Shown: in pieces, positions 38,278-48,205 of the stretch
How positions within the stretch are numbered: position 1 is the first letter of the stretch
How the letters are laid out: the number at the start of each line of letters is the position of its first letter
From: Streptomyces sp. SPB162
GTDB lineage: Bacteria; Actinomycetota; Actinomycetes; Streptomycetales; Streptomycetaceae
Direction: 5' to 3'
NCBI RefSeq assembly: GCF_029504575.1
Contig: NZ_JAQFII010000001.1
Location: 5,835,001-5,899,000 of the forward strand
DNA: 64,000 nt
Made by a program: the position numbers and the translations under genes
Notes under the pieces: generated by a model
The model's database searches: none
Told to the model about the DNA's origin: nothing
The model's input: only the letters and a program-made list of their open reading frames with translations

Positions 38278-38889
38278 ATGGGTACTTCGCAGCGAATCCG
38301 ATCGGAGGCGCCGGTCCTGCAGCGCCGCCGCGGATCGGTCCTCGAGCGCGCGATCCTCGACGCGGCTCTGGACCAGCTGGGCGCCGTCGGCTGGGGCGGA
38401 ATGACCATGGAGGGCGTCGCGGCGCGCGCGCAGACGGGCAAGGCCGCGGTCTACCGCCGCTGGCCCTCCAAGGAGGCGCTGGTCGCCGACGCGCTGCGGC
38501 TCGGGCTGCCGCAGATCGGCGCCCCGCCGGACCTCGGCACCCTCCGGGAGGACCTGCTGTGCCTCGTCATGCGGATGCGCGAGTCGATGTACTCGCAGGG
38601 CGGCATCGCGCTGCGGGCCGTTCTGGACGAGTGCGACCACGCCGCCGCCCAGCCCTTCGTCGAGCTGATCGTCCAGGGCGTGATCGAACCGGGGAAGCAG
38701 CTCATCCTGGACGTGGTGCGGCGCGGGATCACCCGGGGCACGGTGCGCGCGGACGCCACCGCGGCCATCGTCGCCGACGTCGCGCCCGCCCTGATGATGT
38801 TCCGCGCCAAGCTCGGCGACCACCAGATCCGGGAGGAGGACGTGGTCGATCTCGTCGATCACGTGATGCTCCCGCTGCTCCGCCCGTGA
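38278..38889 (+). CDS. TetR-family transcriptional regulator
   Basis: This 203-residue protein has a TetR DNA-binding domain at about residues 20-65: ILDAALDQLGAVGWGGMTMEGVAARAQTGKAAVYRRWPSKEALVADAL. The C-terminal half is a helical ligand-binding and dimer domain. ATG at 38278 has GGAGG eight bases upstream; an in-frame TTG two codons earlier is less likely. It most likely represses itself and the divergent exporter through the inverted repeat between them. rnhB follows after 24 bases. Confidence 0.92.
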   Translation: MGTSQRIRSEAPVLQRRRGSVLERAILDAALDQLGAVGWGGMTMEGVAARAQTGKAAVYRRWPSKEALVADALRLGLPQIGAPPDLGTLREDLLCLVMRMRESMYSQGGIALRAVLDECDHAAAQPFVELIVQGVIEPGKQLILDVVRRGITRGTVRADATAAIVADVAPALMMFRAKLGDHQIREEDVVDLVDHVMLPLLRP

Positions 38890-38913
38890 CGGGGGAGTAC
38901 CCTGGTCACCGCC

Positions 38914-39600
38914 ATGCCGTATGAACCTCCCACCCACAGCGTCGAACGCTCCCTGCGCGCCACCCTCGGGGCGAAGATCGTCGCAGGCGTCGACGAGGTG
39001 GGACGCGGCGCTTGGGCCGGGCCCGTCACCGTCTGCGCGGCCGTCACCGGCCTGCGCCGGGCGCCCGCGGGACTCACCGACTCCAAACTGATCCCCGCGC
39101 CGCGTCGCGCCCCGCTGGCCGCGCTGCTGACCGACTGGGTGACGTCGTACGCCCTCGGTCACGCGAGCGTCGAGGAGGTGGACACCCTCGGCATGACGGC
39201 CTCCCTGCGGTTGGCGGCCGTCCGCGCGCTCGAGGGCCTGCCGGAGCGTCCCGACGCGGTGATCCTGGACGGCAAGCACGACTACCTCGGCGGGCCCTGG
39301 CAGGTGCGCACCGTCATCAAGGGCGACCAGTCCTGTGTTTCGGTGGCCGCGGCCTCGGTCATCGCCAAGGTGCAGCGCGACGCCGCGATGGCCGAACTGG
39401 GCGCGGAGCACGAGCCGTTCCGCTTCGCCGACAACGCCGGCTACCCCTCGCCCGTACACCGTGCGGCCCTGGAGGAACTCGGCCCCACACCGCACCACCG
39501 GCTGTCCTGGGCGTACCTCGACGCGCTGCCGCGCTGGCGGCACCTGAAGAAGGTCCGGGCCTCCGCCGACCCTGGGGAGCAGCTCGGTTTCGATTTCTGA
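38914..39600 (+). CDS. rnhB: Ribonuclease HII
   Basis: RNase HII removes ribonucleotides and RNA primers from DNA. The 228-residue protein has the catalytic acids Asp27 and Glu28 in [14 protein letters not shown], Asp119 in ILDGKHDYL and Asp138 in [46 protein letters not shown] is the usual C-terminal part. A possible -10 element TACCCT lies ten bases before the ATG. Confidence 0.95.
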   Translation: MPYEPPTHSVERSLRATLGAKIVAGVDEVGRGAWAGPVTVCAAVTGLRRAPAGLTDSKLIPAPRRAPLAALLTDWVTSYALGHASVEEVDTLGMTASLRLAAVRALEGLPERPDAVILDGKHDYLGGPWQVRTVIKGDQSCVSVAAASVIAKVQRDAAMAELGAEHEPFRFADNAGYPSPVHRAALEELGPTPHHRLSWAYLDALPRWRHLKKVRASADPGEQLGFDF

Positions 39601-39646
39601 CGACCCACCGCTGCGTAACCGCGGCGTATTTGATAGACATCAGCCC

Positions 39647-40306
39647 ATGCCTCTCATCCCCGAGGAGCCTCAGATTCACGAGAGTGTCCCGGGTCCCCGC
39701 TCAGCTCCGGCCGCAGGCCGCAGCGCGTCGACCCCCCGTCCTGTCCCCGGTCCCCGTCCTACACCCCGTCCCGGGCCTCCGCGCCCCGGTTACGCGGCCA
39801 ACGCCGGGCCCGGTCGGCCCGGTCCGGCCCGCGGGCCGGCCCCGACCGCTTCCGCCACCGTCACGGCCCCCGCGCCGCCGGCGCAGCGTTCGCCGGGCGC
39901 AGCCGGAGGCGTTACCGCAACGGCGCAGATCCAGCTCATCCCGGCCTCTGCCGACGGTGCGATCGACGCCGCCGACGAGGCGGTCGACCTGCTGTTGGAC
40001 ACCGGCCGCGCGCCCGGCGAGATCCTGGTGCTCACCACCGGCGAGCACCACCCTTGGGCTGCCCACGAGTTGTCCTTCGGCGAGACGTCCTACTGGTCGC
40101 AGCACGATGCGGGCGACGACGTCTTCTACGCCGGCATCACGGCCGAACGTGCCGCCGGCCGCCAGGTCGTGGTCGTCGCGGTCAACGGCGGGTCCGACGA
40201 TGCCACTGCGCTGGGACTGCCCACCGCGCTGGCCCGCGCCGGCACCCTGCTGATCGTGTGCGGCGACCCGGTGTTGATCAACGGGATCGTCGCCGCGAAG
40301 GCCTGA
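39647..40306 (+). CDS. Hypothetical protein with Pro-rich N-terminus
   Basis: This 219-residue protein has about 95 residues of Pro/Gly/Ala-rich, probably disordered sequence. A folded domain of about 115 residues follows, starting ATAQIQLIPASADGAIDAADEAVDLLLDT. The domain alternates strands and helices (GEILVLTTGE, AGRQVVVVAVNG, AGTLLIVCGDP) and looks like a small alpha/beta fold, faintly similar to the C-terminal part of UvrD/Rep helicases. I recognise no catalytic motif. It sits between rnhB and a convergent unknown gene. Confidence 0.65.
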   Translation: MPLIPEEPQIHESVPGPRSAPAAGRSASTPRPVPGPRPTPRPGPPRPGYAANAGPGRPGPARGPAPTASATVTAPAPPAQRSPGAAGGVTATAQIQLIPASADGAIDAADEAVDLLLDTGRAPGEILVLTTGEHHPWAAHELSFGETSYWSQHDAGDDVFYAGITAERAAGRQVVVVAVNGGSDDATALGLPTALARAGTLLIVCGDPVLINGIVAAKA

Positions 40307-40327
40307 GCCGTACGGTTCCCGTCCGGG

Positions 40328-40918
40328 TCATCGAGCGGCTGTGCGGCGCAGCGACTCCGGCGCCCCTTGCGGGTGCGGAGTCGCCGCGCCGCCCGGCCGT
40401 CCGGAAAGTTGCCCGGAATTCGGCGTGCGGCCCGAGCGGTTCTCGCCCAGGACCTGCCAGCCGTCCCGGGTCAGGGTGACGTACGCGCCGCAGCGCAGTC
40501 CGTGCAGCCCGCACGCGTCGCGCAGGCCCCACATCCACGCGCCGTCCTCCTTGGTCCAGCCGGGTGTCCCGCCGCGGCACAGCAGCAGCACCGCGGTCCG
40601 TGCGGGCGTGCGCCGCCGCAGATCGTGCGGGACCACCCGGCGCAGATGCGCGAGGATCGCGTTGCGGTGCTCCCAGCCGTCGACGATCCCGGTGCTGCTC
40701 GTGAACGAGGCGCTCGCCACGAGCCGGCCCTCCGGCGCCAACACGGCGACCACCGCGGTGACCGGAGTCGGGACGTGCCGGGAGCACAGGTCCTTGACGA
40801 CCTCGCGGGGGTTGGCGAGCAGCGGGATCCCGGCGGCCGTCCACTCGGCCGGTTCCAGGCTGCGGTCGAGTCGGGAGGAGATGCGCGTCGTGGTCTGCGG
40901 AGCGAAACCGATGGTCAC
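40328..40918 (-). CDS. Conserved hypothetical protein
   Basis: This 196-residue protein starts from GTG at 40918, directly after a GGGGGAGGA ribosome-binding site. It contains VTAVVAVLAPEGRLVASASFTS, a strand-rich segment that resembles the start of RadC/JAB domains, then AVLLLCRGGTPGWTKEDGAWMWGLRDACGLHGLRCGAYVTLTRDGWQVLG. The metal-binding His/Asp set of JAB peptidases is not visible, so no activity is assigned. The C-terminus is a low-complexity tail. Confidence 0.65.
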   Translation of the reverse strand: MTIGFAPQTTTRISSRLDRSLEPAEWTAAGIPLLANPREVVKDLCSRHVPTPVTAVVAVLAPEGRLVASASFTSSTGIVDGWEHRNAILAHLRRVVPHDLRRRTPARTAVLLLCRGGTPGWTKEDGAWMWGLRDACGLHGLRCGAYVTLTRDGWQVLGENRSGRTPNSGQLSGRPGGAATPHPQGAPESLRRTAAR

Positions 40919-41140
40919 GTTCCTCCCCCGGCTATCGCCGGGGGTGCCCCCGGCCGGTGGATACACCCGGGGACCGGGCGCGGGCGCACGCCGGTCAGGG
41001 GGCTCGATGAGCCGGTCGGGGATCCAACGTCAATTCTTCCCCCCGCGCCTGCGGGCGGCAACGGGCAGTCGATTCTTCTGGACGGTTATGGGCGACTGCG
41101 CCGGATAGATCCCGCTCGTCGTCTCAAACGTCGGCACCCG

Positions 41141-43322
41141 TCACCCCTGCGCGGCCAGGACCAGCGGGAACACCGCGGTCGCACCCGCCTTGCGCAGCAG
41201 CCGGGCGGCGACGGCCAGAGTCCAGCCCGTGTCCGCCAGGTCATCCACCAGCAGCACCGGACCCGGCGTCGCGGCCAGCGTCGCGGCCAGTTCCGGCGGG
41301 ACGGTGAACGCGCCGTGCAGCGCCCGCAGTCGCTGCGCGCTGTTACTGCGCGGTACCCGGCCGGCCCCCGCGTCCGCTGTGTAGGCGATCTGCCCCAGCA
41401 GCGGCATCCGGCCGATCTCGGCGATGCGCGCGCCCAGGGTTCCGATGAGCTGCGGACGGGTGTGGGACGCGACCGTGACGACCCCGACGGGCCGGTGCGG
41501 GGCGTCCGCCTCGCCGCTCGCCCACCCCCCGTGGCCCTTCGCCCAGTCCGCCAGCACCCGCACCACCGCGTCTGCCGCGTCGGCGGGTACCGGCTGGTCC
41601 GGTGCGCCGTCGGCCAGCAGCGGGCGCAGCCGGTTGCCCCAGCCGATGTCCGAGAGCCGGCCCAGCGCCCGCCCGGACGACGCCTGCTCCCCGGCCGGGA
41701 TCCGGCCCTTCAGGTCGAGCCCGATCGCCTGCAGCCCGGTGGGCCACATCTTGCGGGGTTCCACCTCGATGCCGGGCCGGCCGAGCGCCGCCCGCGCCCG
41801 CGTCCAGCGCCGCGGCGGAGACCTCCACGCCGAACCGGGCGCCGGCGCAGTTGTCACAGCGGCCGCACGGCTTGGCCTCCTCGTCGTCCAGCTGCAGGCG
41901 CAGGAACTCCATCCGGCAGCCGGTCGCCGACGCGTAGTCGCGCATGGCCTGCTGCTCCGCCTCACGCTGCCGCGCGACCCACGCGTAGCGCTCGGTGTCG
42001 TAGGCCCACGGCTGTCCGGTGGACGTCCACCCGCCGCGCACCCGGTGCACCGCCCCGTCCACGTCCAGGACCTTGAGCATGATCTCCAGCCGGGACCGGC
42101 GCAGATCCACCCGCGCCTCCAGCGCCGGGACCGACACCGGGCGGCCGGCGTCGGCCAGCACCTCCAGGGTGCGGCGCACCTGGTCCTCGGTGGGGAACGC
42201 GAGGGAGGCGAAGTAGCGCCAGATCGCCTCGTCCTCGCGCCCCGGCAGCAGCAGCACCTCGGCGTGGTCCACCCCGCGCCCGGCGCGGCCCACCTGCTGG
42301 TAGTAGGCGATGGGGGAGGACGGCGATCCGACGTGCACGACGAATCCCAGGTCCGGCTTGTCGAAGCCCATGCCGAGCGCCGACGTCGCGACCAGCGCCT
42401 TGACCCGGTTGGCCAGCAGGTCCGCCTCGGCCGCCATGCGGTCGGCGTTCTCCGTCTTGCCCGAGTAGGACGCGACCGGGTATCCGCGGCCGCGCAGGAA
42501 CGCGGTGATCTCGTCGGTGGCGGCGACCGTGAGCGTGTAGATGATGCCGGAGCCCGGCAGGGTGTCGAGATGGTCCGCGAGCCAGGCCAGCCGGTGCGCC
42601 GCGTCCGGCAGCCGCAGCACGCCGAGCGACAGGCTCTCGCGCTCCAGCGGCCCGCGGAGCACGAGCGCGCCCTCCTCGCCCTTCGCGGCCGTGCCGGTGC
42701 CGAGCTGGTCGGCGACGTCGGCGGTCACCCGGGCGTTGGCGGTCGCGGTGGTGGCCAGCACCGGGACCCCCGGCGGCAGATCCGCCAGCATCGTGCGCAG
42801 CCGCCGATAGTCGGGACGGAAGTCATGGCCCCAGTCGGAGATGCAGTGCGCCTCGTCGACGACCAGCAGCCCGGTCGTCGCCGCGAGCTTGGGCAGCACC
42901 TGGTCCCGGAAATCGGGGTTGTTCAGCCGCTCGGGGCTCACCAGCAGCACGTCCACCTCGCCCGCCGCGACCTCGGCCTCGATGGTGTCCCACTCCTCGG
43001 TGTTCGCCGAGTTGATCGTCCGGGCCTTGATCCCCGCCCGTTCCGCGGCCTCGACCTGGTTGCGCATCAGCGCGAGCAGCGGCGAGACGATCACGGTGGG
43101 GCCGCCGCCGCGTTGGCGCAGCAGGGCGGTGGCCACGAAGTAGACCGCGGACTTCCCCCAGCCGGTGCGCTGCACGACCAGCGTCCGGCGCCCGCGCGCC
43201 ACCAGCGCCTCGACCGCCAGCCACTGGTCCTCGCGCAGCCGGGCGGTGCCGGTGGGGTCACCGACGAGGCGGCTCAGGACGGTGTCGGCCGCGGTACGGA
43301 GCGCGGTGGGGGAGTCAGTCAT
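41141..43322 (-). CDS. RecQ-family DNA helicase with phosphoribosyltransferase-like C-terminal domain, frameshifted
   Basis: The joined protein has about 726 residues. The helicase core shows motif I RTGWGKSAVY, motif II DEAHCISDWGHDFRPDYRRL, ATTATANARV, and motif VI YYQQVGRAGRGVDHAEVLLL. A zinc-like cluster (CRMEFLRLQLDDEEAKPCGRCDNC) follows, as in RecQ. The last 100 residues end with PGPVLLVDDLADTGWTLAVAARLLRKAGA, which is the PRPP-binding signature of phosphoribosyltransferases. The frame is broken at about 41797-41799, where GCGCCCGCG should have one C fewer (on the + strand). ATG at 43322 begins MTDSPTALRTAADTVLSR. The role of the tail is unknown. Confidence 0.87.
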
Positions 43323-43369
43323 GCCCCCATGCAACCCGATGCCACCGACAACGCGCGAACCGCGCACCG

Positions 43370-43408
43370 AACCTGTGGATAACTCGGCCCCGAAGTTATC
43401 CACAGGTT
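43370..43408. promoter_or_regulatory. Perfect inverted repeat carrying two DnaA-box motifs
   Basis: AACCTGTGGATAACT and AGTTATCCACAGGTT are perfect 15-bp arms around a 9-base centre. Each arm contains TTATCCACA, the classical DnaA box, in head-to-head orientation. The site lies between the divergent RecQ-like and DUF4192 genes and may bind DnaA or another dimeric regulator. Confidence 0.65.
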
Positions 43409-43454
43409 TTCGGGGGGCCTGGCGGAGATCACCGGCCTGCGGGACTGTCGGGCC

Positions 43455-44685
43455 ATGACACAGCACACCGAATCGCCCCGGTCCGAGAACGATCCGAAGG
43501 TCACCCTGCGCAGCCCGGCCGACCTGGCCGACGCCCTGCCGTACCTGATGGGATTCCATCCCACCGACTCCATCGTGATGGTCGCCCTGCACGGGGACCA
43601 CGGCCGCTTCGGCGGCCGGCTGCGGCTGGGGATTCCCAAGGACCGCGGGGAGTGGCCCGCGGTCGCCTCGCAGCTCGCGGACTGCCTGGTGCGCGGCAGT
43701 GAGCAGCGCGGCGACCGCGCCGCCTCGATCGTCCTGTTCCTGTGCCAGGACCCGTCGGGGACCGAGCGGCCGTCCGAGGTCATGGAACGCCTGCGGCCGC
43801 TGGCCCAGCGGCTGCGCACGGCCTGCGGAGCCCTGGACGTGCCGGTGATCGAGGCACTGTGCGTCTCGGCGGGCCGCTGGTGGTCCTACTGCTGTGCCGG
43901 CAGCGAGTGCTGTCCCGCCGACGGCTTCACCATCGCGACCTCGGGCGACTCCGTGATGGCCGCGGCCGCCGCGTACGCCGGTATCAACGTGCGGAGCTCA
44001 CTGCGGGAGATGGAGGCCCGGCTCGTGCCGCCGGCCCCGGAGCGGACCGCCGGGCAGGCGCTGGCGCTGGACAGGGTCTGCGCCGAACTCGTCCCCCGGA
44101 TCCTGGACGTGGACGACTGCGAGGCCGTGCGGCACCGGACGCTGACCCTGGTCGGCGCGGCGCTCGAACGCTTCCGCGCCACCCCGGCGGACGGGGATCC
44201 GGCGCGCAGCGACCGGCGCGATGACGCGCTGCTCGGGAACGACGAGGCCGCCGAGATCATCCTGGGCCTGCAGGACCGCGCCGCGCGGGACCGGGCGGGC
44301 GGAGTGGATGGAGCCGCCGCACACCGATCCCGCGCTGCGCCTGTGGCGGGCCCTGGCCCGGCGGTGCGTCGGTCCGTACGAGGACCACGCCGCCGCCCCG
44401 CTGACACTGGCCGGCTGGGTCGCCTGGGCGTCCGGGGACGAACCCGAGGCGCGCGTCGCGCTCGGCCGCGCGCTCGACCTCGACCCCGGCTACACCTTCG
44501 CGCGGCTGCTCCACCACTCGGTGAACGCGGGGCTCGACCCCGAGCCGCTGCGCCAGTGCCTGCGCCAGGAGCGGCGCCAACGGGTGATCGACGCGTCTAA
44601 AGCTCGCCGCGGACCAGTCGGATCAGCCGGTCGAGGACCCGGCCGCCGCTCACCCGGAGACCGTCGTGCTCGTACTCGTCGGTGA
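43455..44685 (+). CDS. DUF4192-family protein, frameshifted in this sequence
   Basis: The joined product is about 409 residues. DUF4192 features are KVTLRSPADLADALPYLMGFHPTDSIVMVALHG at the start and RLRTACGALDVPVIEALCVSAGRWWSYCCAGSECCPADGF. The C-terminal part (ALRLWRALARRCVGPYEDHAAAPLTLAGWVAWASGDEPEARVALGRALDLDPGYTFARLL) looks TPR-like. The frame breaks at 44297-44299, where CGGGCGGGCGG should lose one G. The last 30 residues are low-complexity and overlap the convergent hydrolase gene by 89 bases, so the true end may differ. The function of the family is unknown. Confidence 0.78.
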
Positions 44686-45907
44686 CCCAGGTGCGCAGGC
44701 CGCGCACCGCCCGTGCGGTGGCCAGCGAGTCGGCGGTGTCGACGTACATGTCGTCGTGGTAGACCGCCGCCGCCACCGGCACCTCGTTGCGGGCCAGTTG
44801 GGCCGGGTCGTAGAGGTCCGGCCAGCCCTCGCGCAGCGCCAGCCGGTTCGCCGCGTCCCGGAGCGGGACGAGCGCGGGGTCGCCGTCGAACATCCACGGG
44901 TAGATCATCTCGCCGGTGAACAGCACCGGGTCCTCGCCCGCCAGCGCCTTGTCCACGTCGAACCCGGGGAACTCCCGATGCGCCGCCTGCGCCGCCCAAC
45001 CGGTACCCGCGGCCGACACCGAGCGCTGCCCGTAGACCGACTCGTGGAGCACGGCGTACAGCGGATTGGCCGCGAACGACAGATGGCTCCGCGCCTCGGC
45101 GAGGAAGCCGTCCGAGAGCAGCGGGTCGGCGGAGTCGGGGAGGAAGGCGTCCTCCAGCAGATAGTGCAGGGTGTGCGAGCCGGTGCCGGTGCCGAGCATC
45201 AGGCCCAGCGACTGGAACGCCTCCGCGGTGAACCGGCCGCCGTCCGGCAGCGTCACGTCGTGGTCGCGCAGATGCCGGGCGACGGCGCGCGCGGTCCGCA
45301 CGTCCCCGGGGTAGCGGTCGTAGTGCGCGGTGTTCTTGCGCTCCACCCGGGGGAACGCCGAGCGGTAGACGTCGAGGGCGCTGCTGCGCAGCCCCGGCAG
45401 GCCGCCGGTGATGAACGCCTCCCGCAGGCCGTCGGGGGCCAGCGAGAGATAGGTCAGCGCGCAGAATCCGCCGAAGCTCTGCCCCAGCAGGCTCCACCGC
45501 CCTTCCGCGCCGAGCAGCTCACGGCGGATCAGTTCGCAGTCCCGCACGATGGAGTCGGCCCGGAAGTGCGCGAGATACGCGGCCTGGGCGCCACCGTCGC
45601 CGCGCGCGGGCAGGGTCTGCCGGTTGGCGGGGGTGGAGCGTCCCGTGCCGCGCTGGTCGAGCAGCAGCACCCGGTAGTCGTCCAGGGCCCGGACCAGCCA
45701 GCCGTCGCGGCCGAGCGGGCGCGGGGAGCGGCCACCGGGACCGCCCTGCAGAAACAGCAGCCACGGCAGCGGTTCGCCCTCCCGGCCCGCGGCCACGACC
45801 TCACGGGCGTACACCTGGATCCGCTCCCCCGCGGGGGCCGCGTGGTCGAGCGGTACGTCGAAAGAGTGGTCGGTCACTACGGTGCCGGGCTGGCGGTACA
45901 CGGCCAT
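44597..45907 (-). CDS. Alpha/beta-hydrolase, proline-iminopeptidase-like
   Basis: This 436-residue protein has the oxyanion motif FLQGGPGG near residue 55, DQRGTGRST near 88 and the nucleophile elbow GQSFGGF near 143. The C-terminal histidine is likely in YEHDGLRVSG. The pattern is that of peptidase S33 proline iminopeptidases, which release N-terminal proline, although other hydrolase activities are possible. No signal peptide is visible, so it is cytoplasmic. It converges with the DUF4192 gene. Confidence 0.87.
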   Translation of the reverse strand: MAVYRQPGTVVTDHSFDVPLDHAAPAGERIQVYAREVVAAGREGEPLPWLLFLQGGPGGRSPRPLGRDGWLVRALDDYRVLLLDQRGTGRSTPANRQTLPARGDGGAQAAYLAHFRADSIVRDCELIRRELLGAEGRWSLLGQSFGGFCALTYLSLAPDGLREAFITGGLPGLRSSALDVYRSAFPRVERKNTAHYDRYPGDVRTARAVARHLRDHDVTLPDGGRFTAEAFQSLGLMLGTGTGSHTLHYLLEDAFLPDSADPLLSDGFLAEARSHLSFAANPLYAVLHESVYGQRSVSAAGTGWAAQAAHREFPGFDVDKALAGEDPVLFTGEMIYPWMFDGDPALVPLRDAANRLALREGWPDLYDPAQLARNEVPVAAAVYHDDMYVDTADSLATARAVRGLRTWVTDEYEHDGLRVSGGRVLDRLIRLVRGEL

Positions 45908-46011
45908 GGCGTCTCTTTCCGATGGTGCGGGCGGATACCGGGGATGCGATCCCTGTCCAGGAACGGTAGACGGGCCGTGACCCGGGTGCCCACACGGCCG
46001 TTCACTGGGAT

Positions 46012-48027
46012 GTGAACCCGTCGCCGACCGCCCCGACCGTTCCGGCTCCTCCCGCCCTGACCAGGACCGCTTCCGGCCCGCAGCCCATGCACACCTCGGT
46101 GATCTGTGTCGCGGCCCCCTCGCTGGCCGTCTCCGCCGAGGACGGGCAGCTGCGGGGGAAGGGGCTCGACGGCTTCTACCAGGAGGGCCGGCGGGTACTG
46201 GCGCGCTGCGAGGTGCGGCTGGCGGGAGCCGAGCCGGTCCCCGTGCTGGGCGCCCTGCTCAGCGCGGACCGGGCCCGGTTCGTGGCGGTGGTCAGGACCC
46301 CGGCCGACGCCGGCCCCGACCCTGCGGTGACGGTGGAGCGGCTGCGGGACGCCGACGGTGGCGAGCGCATCACCGTGTTCAACACCGGGCCGGCCGTGCT
46401 GCGGCTCCCCCTCGAAGTGGCGTTGGGCACCGACCTCGCCGAAATCGGCGCGGCCGCCGCGGGGCGGGCGGGGCCCGATCTGCCGGCCGGCGTCTGCGCC
46501 GCGGGGCTGCGCTGGTCCCACGACGGCATCGGGGTCCGGGTCACCGCGCGGCCGGCTCCCGCCAGTGTGCTGGCGTCGGCCGGGGTGCTGCGCTGGGATC
46601 TGGAGGTGCCGCCCGGTGCCGGGCGGACCTTCGAGCTGCGGGTGTCCCGCGAGTCCGCGGGGCTCGGGTCCGCCGTTCCCGCTGCCGCGCCCGTACGCGG
46701 TGACCGGGCGCCCGTGCCCTGGTCCGTCGCGGAGCTGTCGGGCGACGACGCCAGGGGCGAGGCGCTGCTGCGGGGGAGTCTGGACGGACTGCGGGCGCTG
46801 CTGCTGCGCGACCCGGCCCGGCTCGCCGACGTCCATGTGGCGGCGGGCGCACCCTGGCGGATGGGGCTGGCGCCCGCCGACGCGCTGTGGGCCGCCAGGA
46901 TGCTGCTGCCGCTCGGTACCCGGCTGGCCGCGGGCACCCTGCGCACCCTCGCGCGGCGACAGGACCGGGACAGCGGCCGGATCCCGGGCGTTCTGCGGCA
47001 CGCGGGACCGCATCTGCCGCCCACCTGCTCCGGCGTCGAGGCCACGCTGCTGTTCGTCACCGTCCTGGCGGAGGCGCGGCGCTGGGGGATGCCGCGGCGG
47101 GAGGCCGAGCTGCTGCTGCCCGCGGCCGAGCGCTGCCTCGGCTGGCTGCGCGCGGTCGCGGACCCGGCGGGCTACGTACCGGACCCCGCCCCCGGTGGTC
47201 CGCTGCGCTGCGAGGTCCAGGCGCACGCGCACCGGGCGGCGCTGCACGGCGCCGACCTCCTGGACGCGTACGGGCGCCCCGGGGCCGGCGCGTGGCGCGA
47301 GTACGCGGCGGGGCTGCGTGAGCGGTTCGAGGAGGACTTCTGGGTCGACGACCGCGGTGGCGGCCGGCCCGCCGCGGCGCTCGCTCCCGGCGGCAGGCGG
47401 GCGACCCACCTCGGCTCGGCCGCGGTCCATCTGCTCGACACGGGACTGCTCGGCGGCGGGACCCTGGCCGCGGGGCTGCTCGGCAAGGCCCGCACCGGGC
47501 AGCTCGCGCGGCTGCTCGGAGCCCCGGACCTCGACTCCGGATGGGGCCTGCGGACGCTGTCGAGCCGCGCACCGGGACACAACCCGTTCGGCCATCGGAG
47601 TGGCGCGGTACGCGTCCATGAGAGCGCCCTCGCCGTATCGGGCCTGGCCGCCGCCGGATACGAGAAGGAGGCGGGCGCCCTCCTGCGCGGCGTGCTCGAC
47701 GCGGCCGCGACCTTCGGATGCCGGCTCCCCGAGATGTACGCGGGCGAACAGCGCACCGCGGACCGGACACCGCTGCCGCACCCGACGGCGTGCCGGCCGT
47801 CCGCCGTCGCCGCCGCGGGCGCTGTCCACCTGCTGGCCTCCCTCGCGGGGGTGCGGCCCGACGCTCCCGGCGGCGTCGTCGCGGTGCGTCCGATGAGTAC
47901 CGCCCCGCTGGGCGAGGTGCGCTTCTCGGGACTGCGGGTCGACGAGCAGCCGTTCGCGGTGCGGGTCAGCAGACTCGGCATGGCGATGGTCGAGGAGGCC
48001 GCCCCCGCCCTCCAGCTCGGCGCGTGA
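46012..48027 (+). CDS. Glycogen-debranching-enzyme-like protein with N-terminal debranching domain
   Basis: This 671-residue protein has an N-terminal all-beta domain typical of amylo-alpha-1,6-glucosidase-like proteins (VSAEDGQLRGKGLDGFYQEGRRVLARCEVRL, ITVFNTGPAVLRLPLEVALGTDLAEI). An alpha/alpha six-hairpin domain follows (ALWAARMLLPLGTRLAAGTLRTLARRQ, SGWGLRTLSSRAPGHNPFGHRSGAV, ESALAVSGLAAAGYEKEAG). These folds act on alpha-glucans or related sugars. Catalytic acids cannot be assigned with certainty. GTG at 46012 is the start. The nearest genes give no further pathway context. Confidence 0.77.
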   Translation: MNPSPTAPTVPAPPALTRTASGPQPMHTSVICVAAPSLAVSAEDGQLRGKGLDGFYQEGRRVLARCEVRLAGAEPVPVLGALLSADRARFVAVVRTPADAGPDPAVTVERLRDADGGERITVFNTGPAVLRLPLEVALGTDLAEIGAAAAGRAGPDLPAGVCAAGLRWSHDGIGVRVTARPAPASVLASAGVLRWDLEVPPGAGRTFELRVSRESAGLGSAVPAAAPVRGDRAPVPWSVAELSGDDARGEALLRGSLDGLRALLLRDPARLADVHVAAGAPWRMGLAPADALWAARMLLPLGTRLAAGTLRTLARRQDRDSGRIPGVLRHAGPHLPPTCSGVEATLLFVTVLAEARRWGMPRREAELLLPAAERCLGWLRAVADPAGYVPDPAPGGPLRCEVQAHAHRAALHGADLLDAYGRPGAGAWREYAAGLRERFEEDFWVDDRGGGRPAAALAPGGRRATHLGSAAVHLLDTGLLGGGTLAAGLLGKARTGQLARLLGAPDLDSGWGLRTLSSRAPGHNPFGHRSGAVRVHESALAVSGLAAAGYEKEAGALLRGVLDAAATFGCRLPEMYAGEQRTADRTPLPHPTACRPSAVAAAGAVHLLASLAGVRPDAPGGVVAVRPMSTAPLGEVRFSGLRVDEQPFAVRVSRLGMAMVEEAAPALQLGA

Positions 48028-48177
48028 GGCGGCGGCGTGTCGTCGCGAAGCGGCACGCCGGCGGCGCCCGCGGCCCGCACCGCGCCCGCCCTGTGCCCGC
48101 GCTCCGACCCCTGTGCGGCCCCGGCGCCGGAAACCAGCTGAAACGAGGGCGGGCGCAGGGGGCCGTCCTGCTGTTTA

Positions 48178-48200
48178 TCGTCAGGCAGACGACTATGATC
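48178..48200 (+). promoter_or_regulatory. Promoter and possible operator of the NUDIX regulator gene
   Basis: TATGAT at 48195-48200 is a near-consensus -10 element ending five bases before the ATG, so the mRNA is probably leaderless. Directly upstream TCGTC and GACGA form an inverted repeat with a 5-base centre (48178-48192), a candidate autoregulatory site. Confidence 0.5.
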
Positions 48201-48205
48201 GCGCC

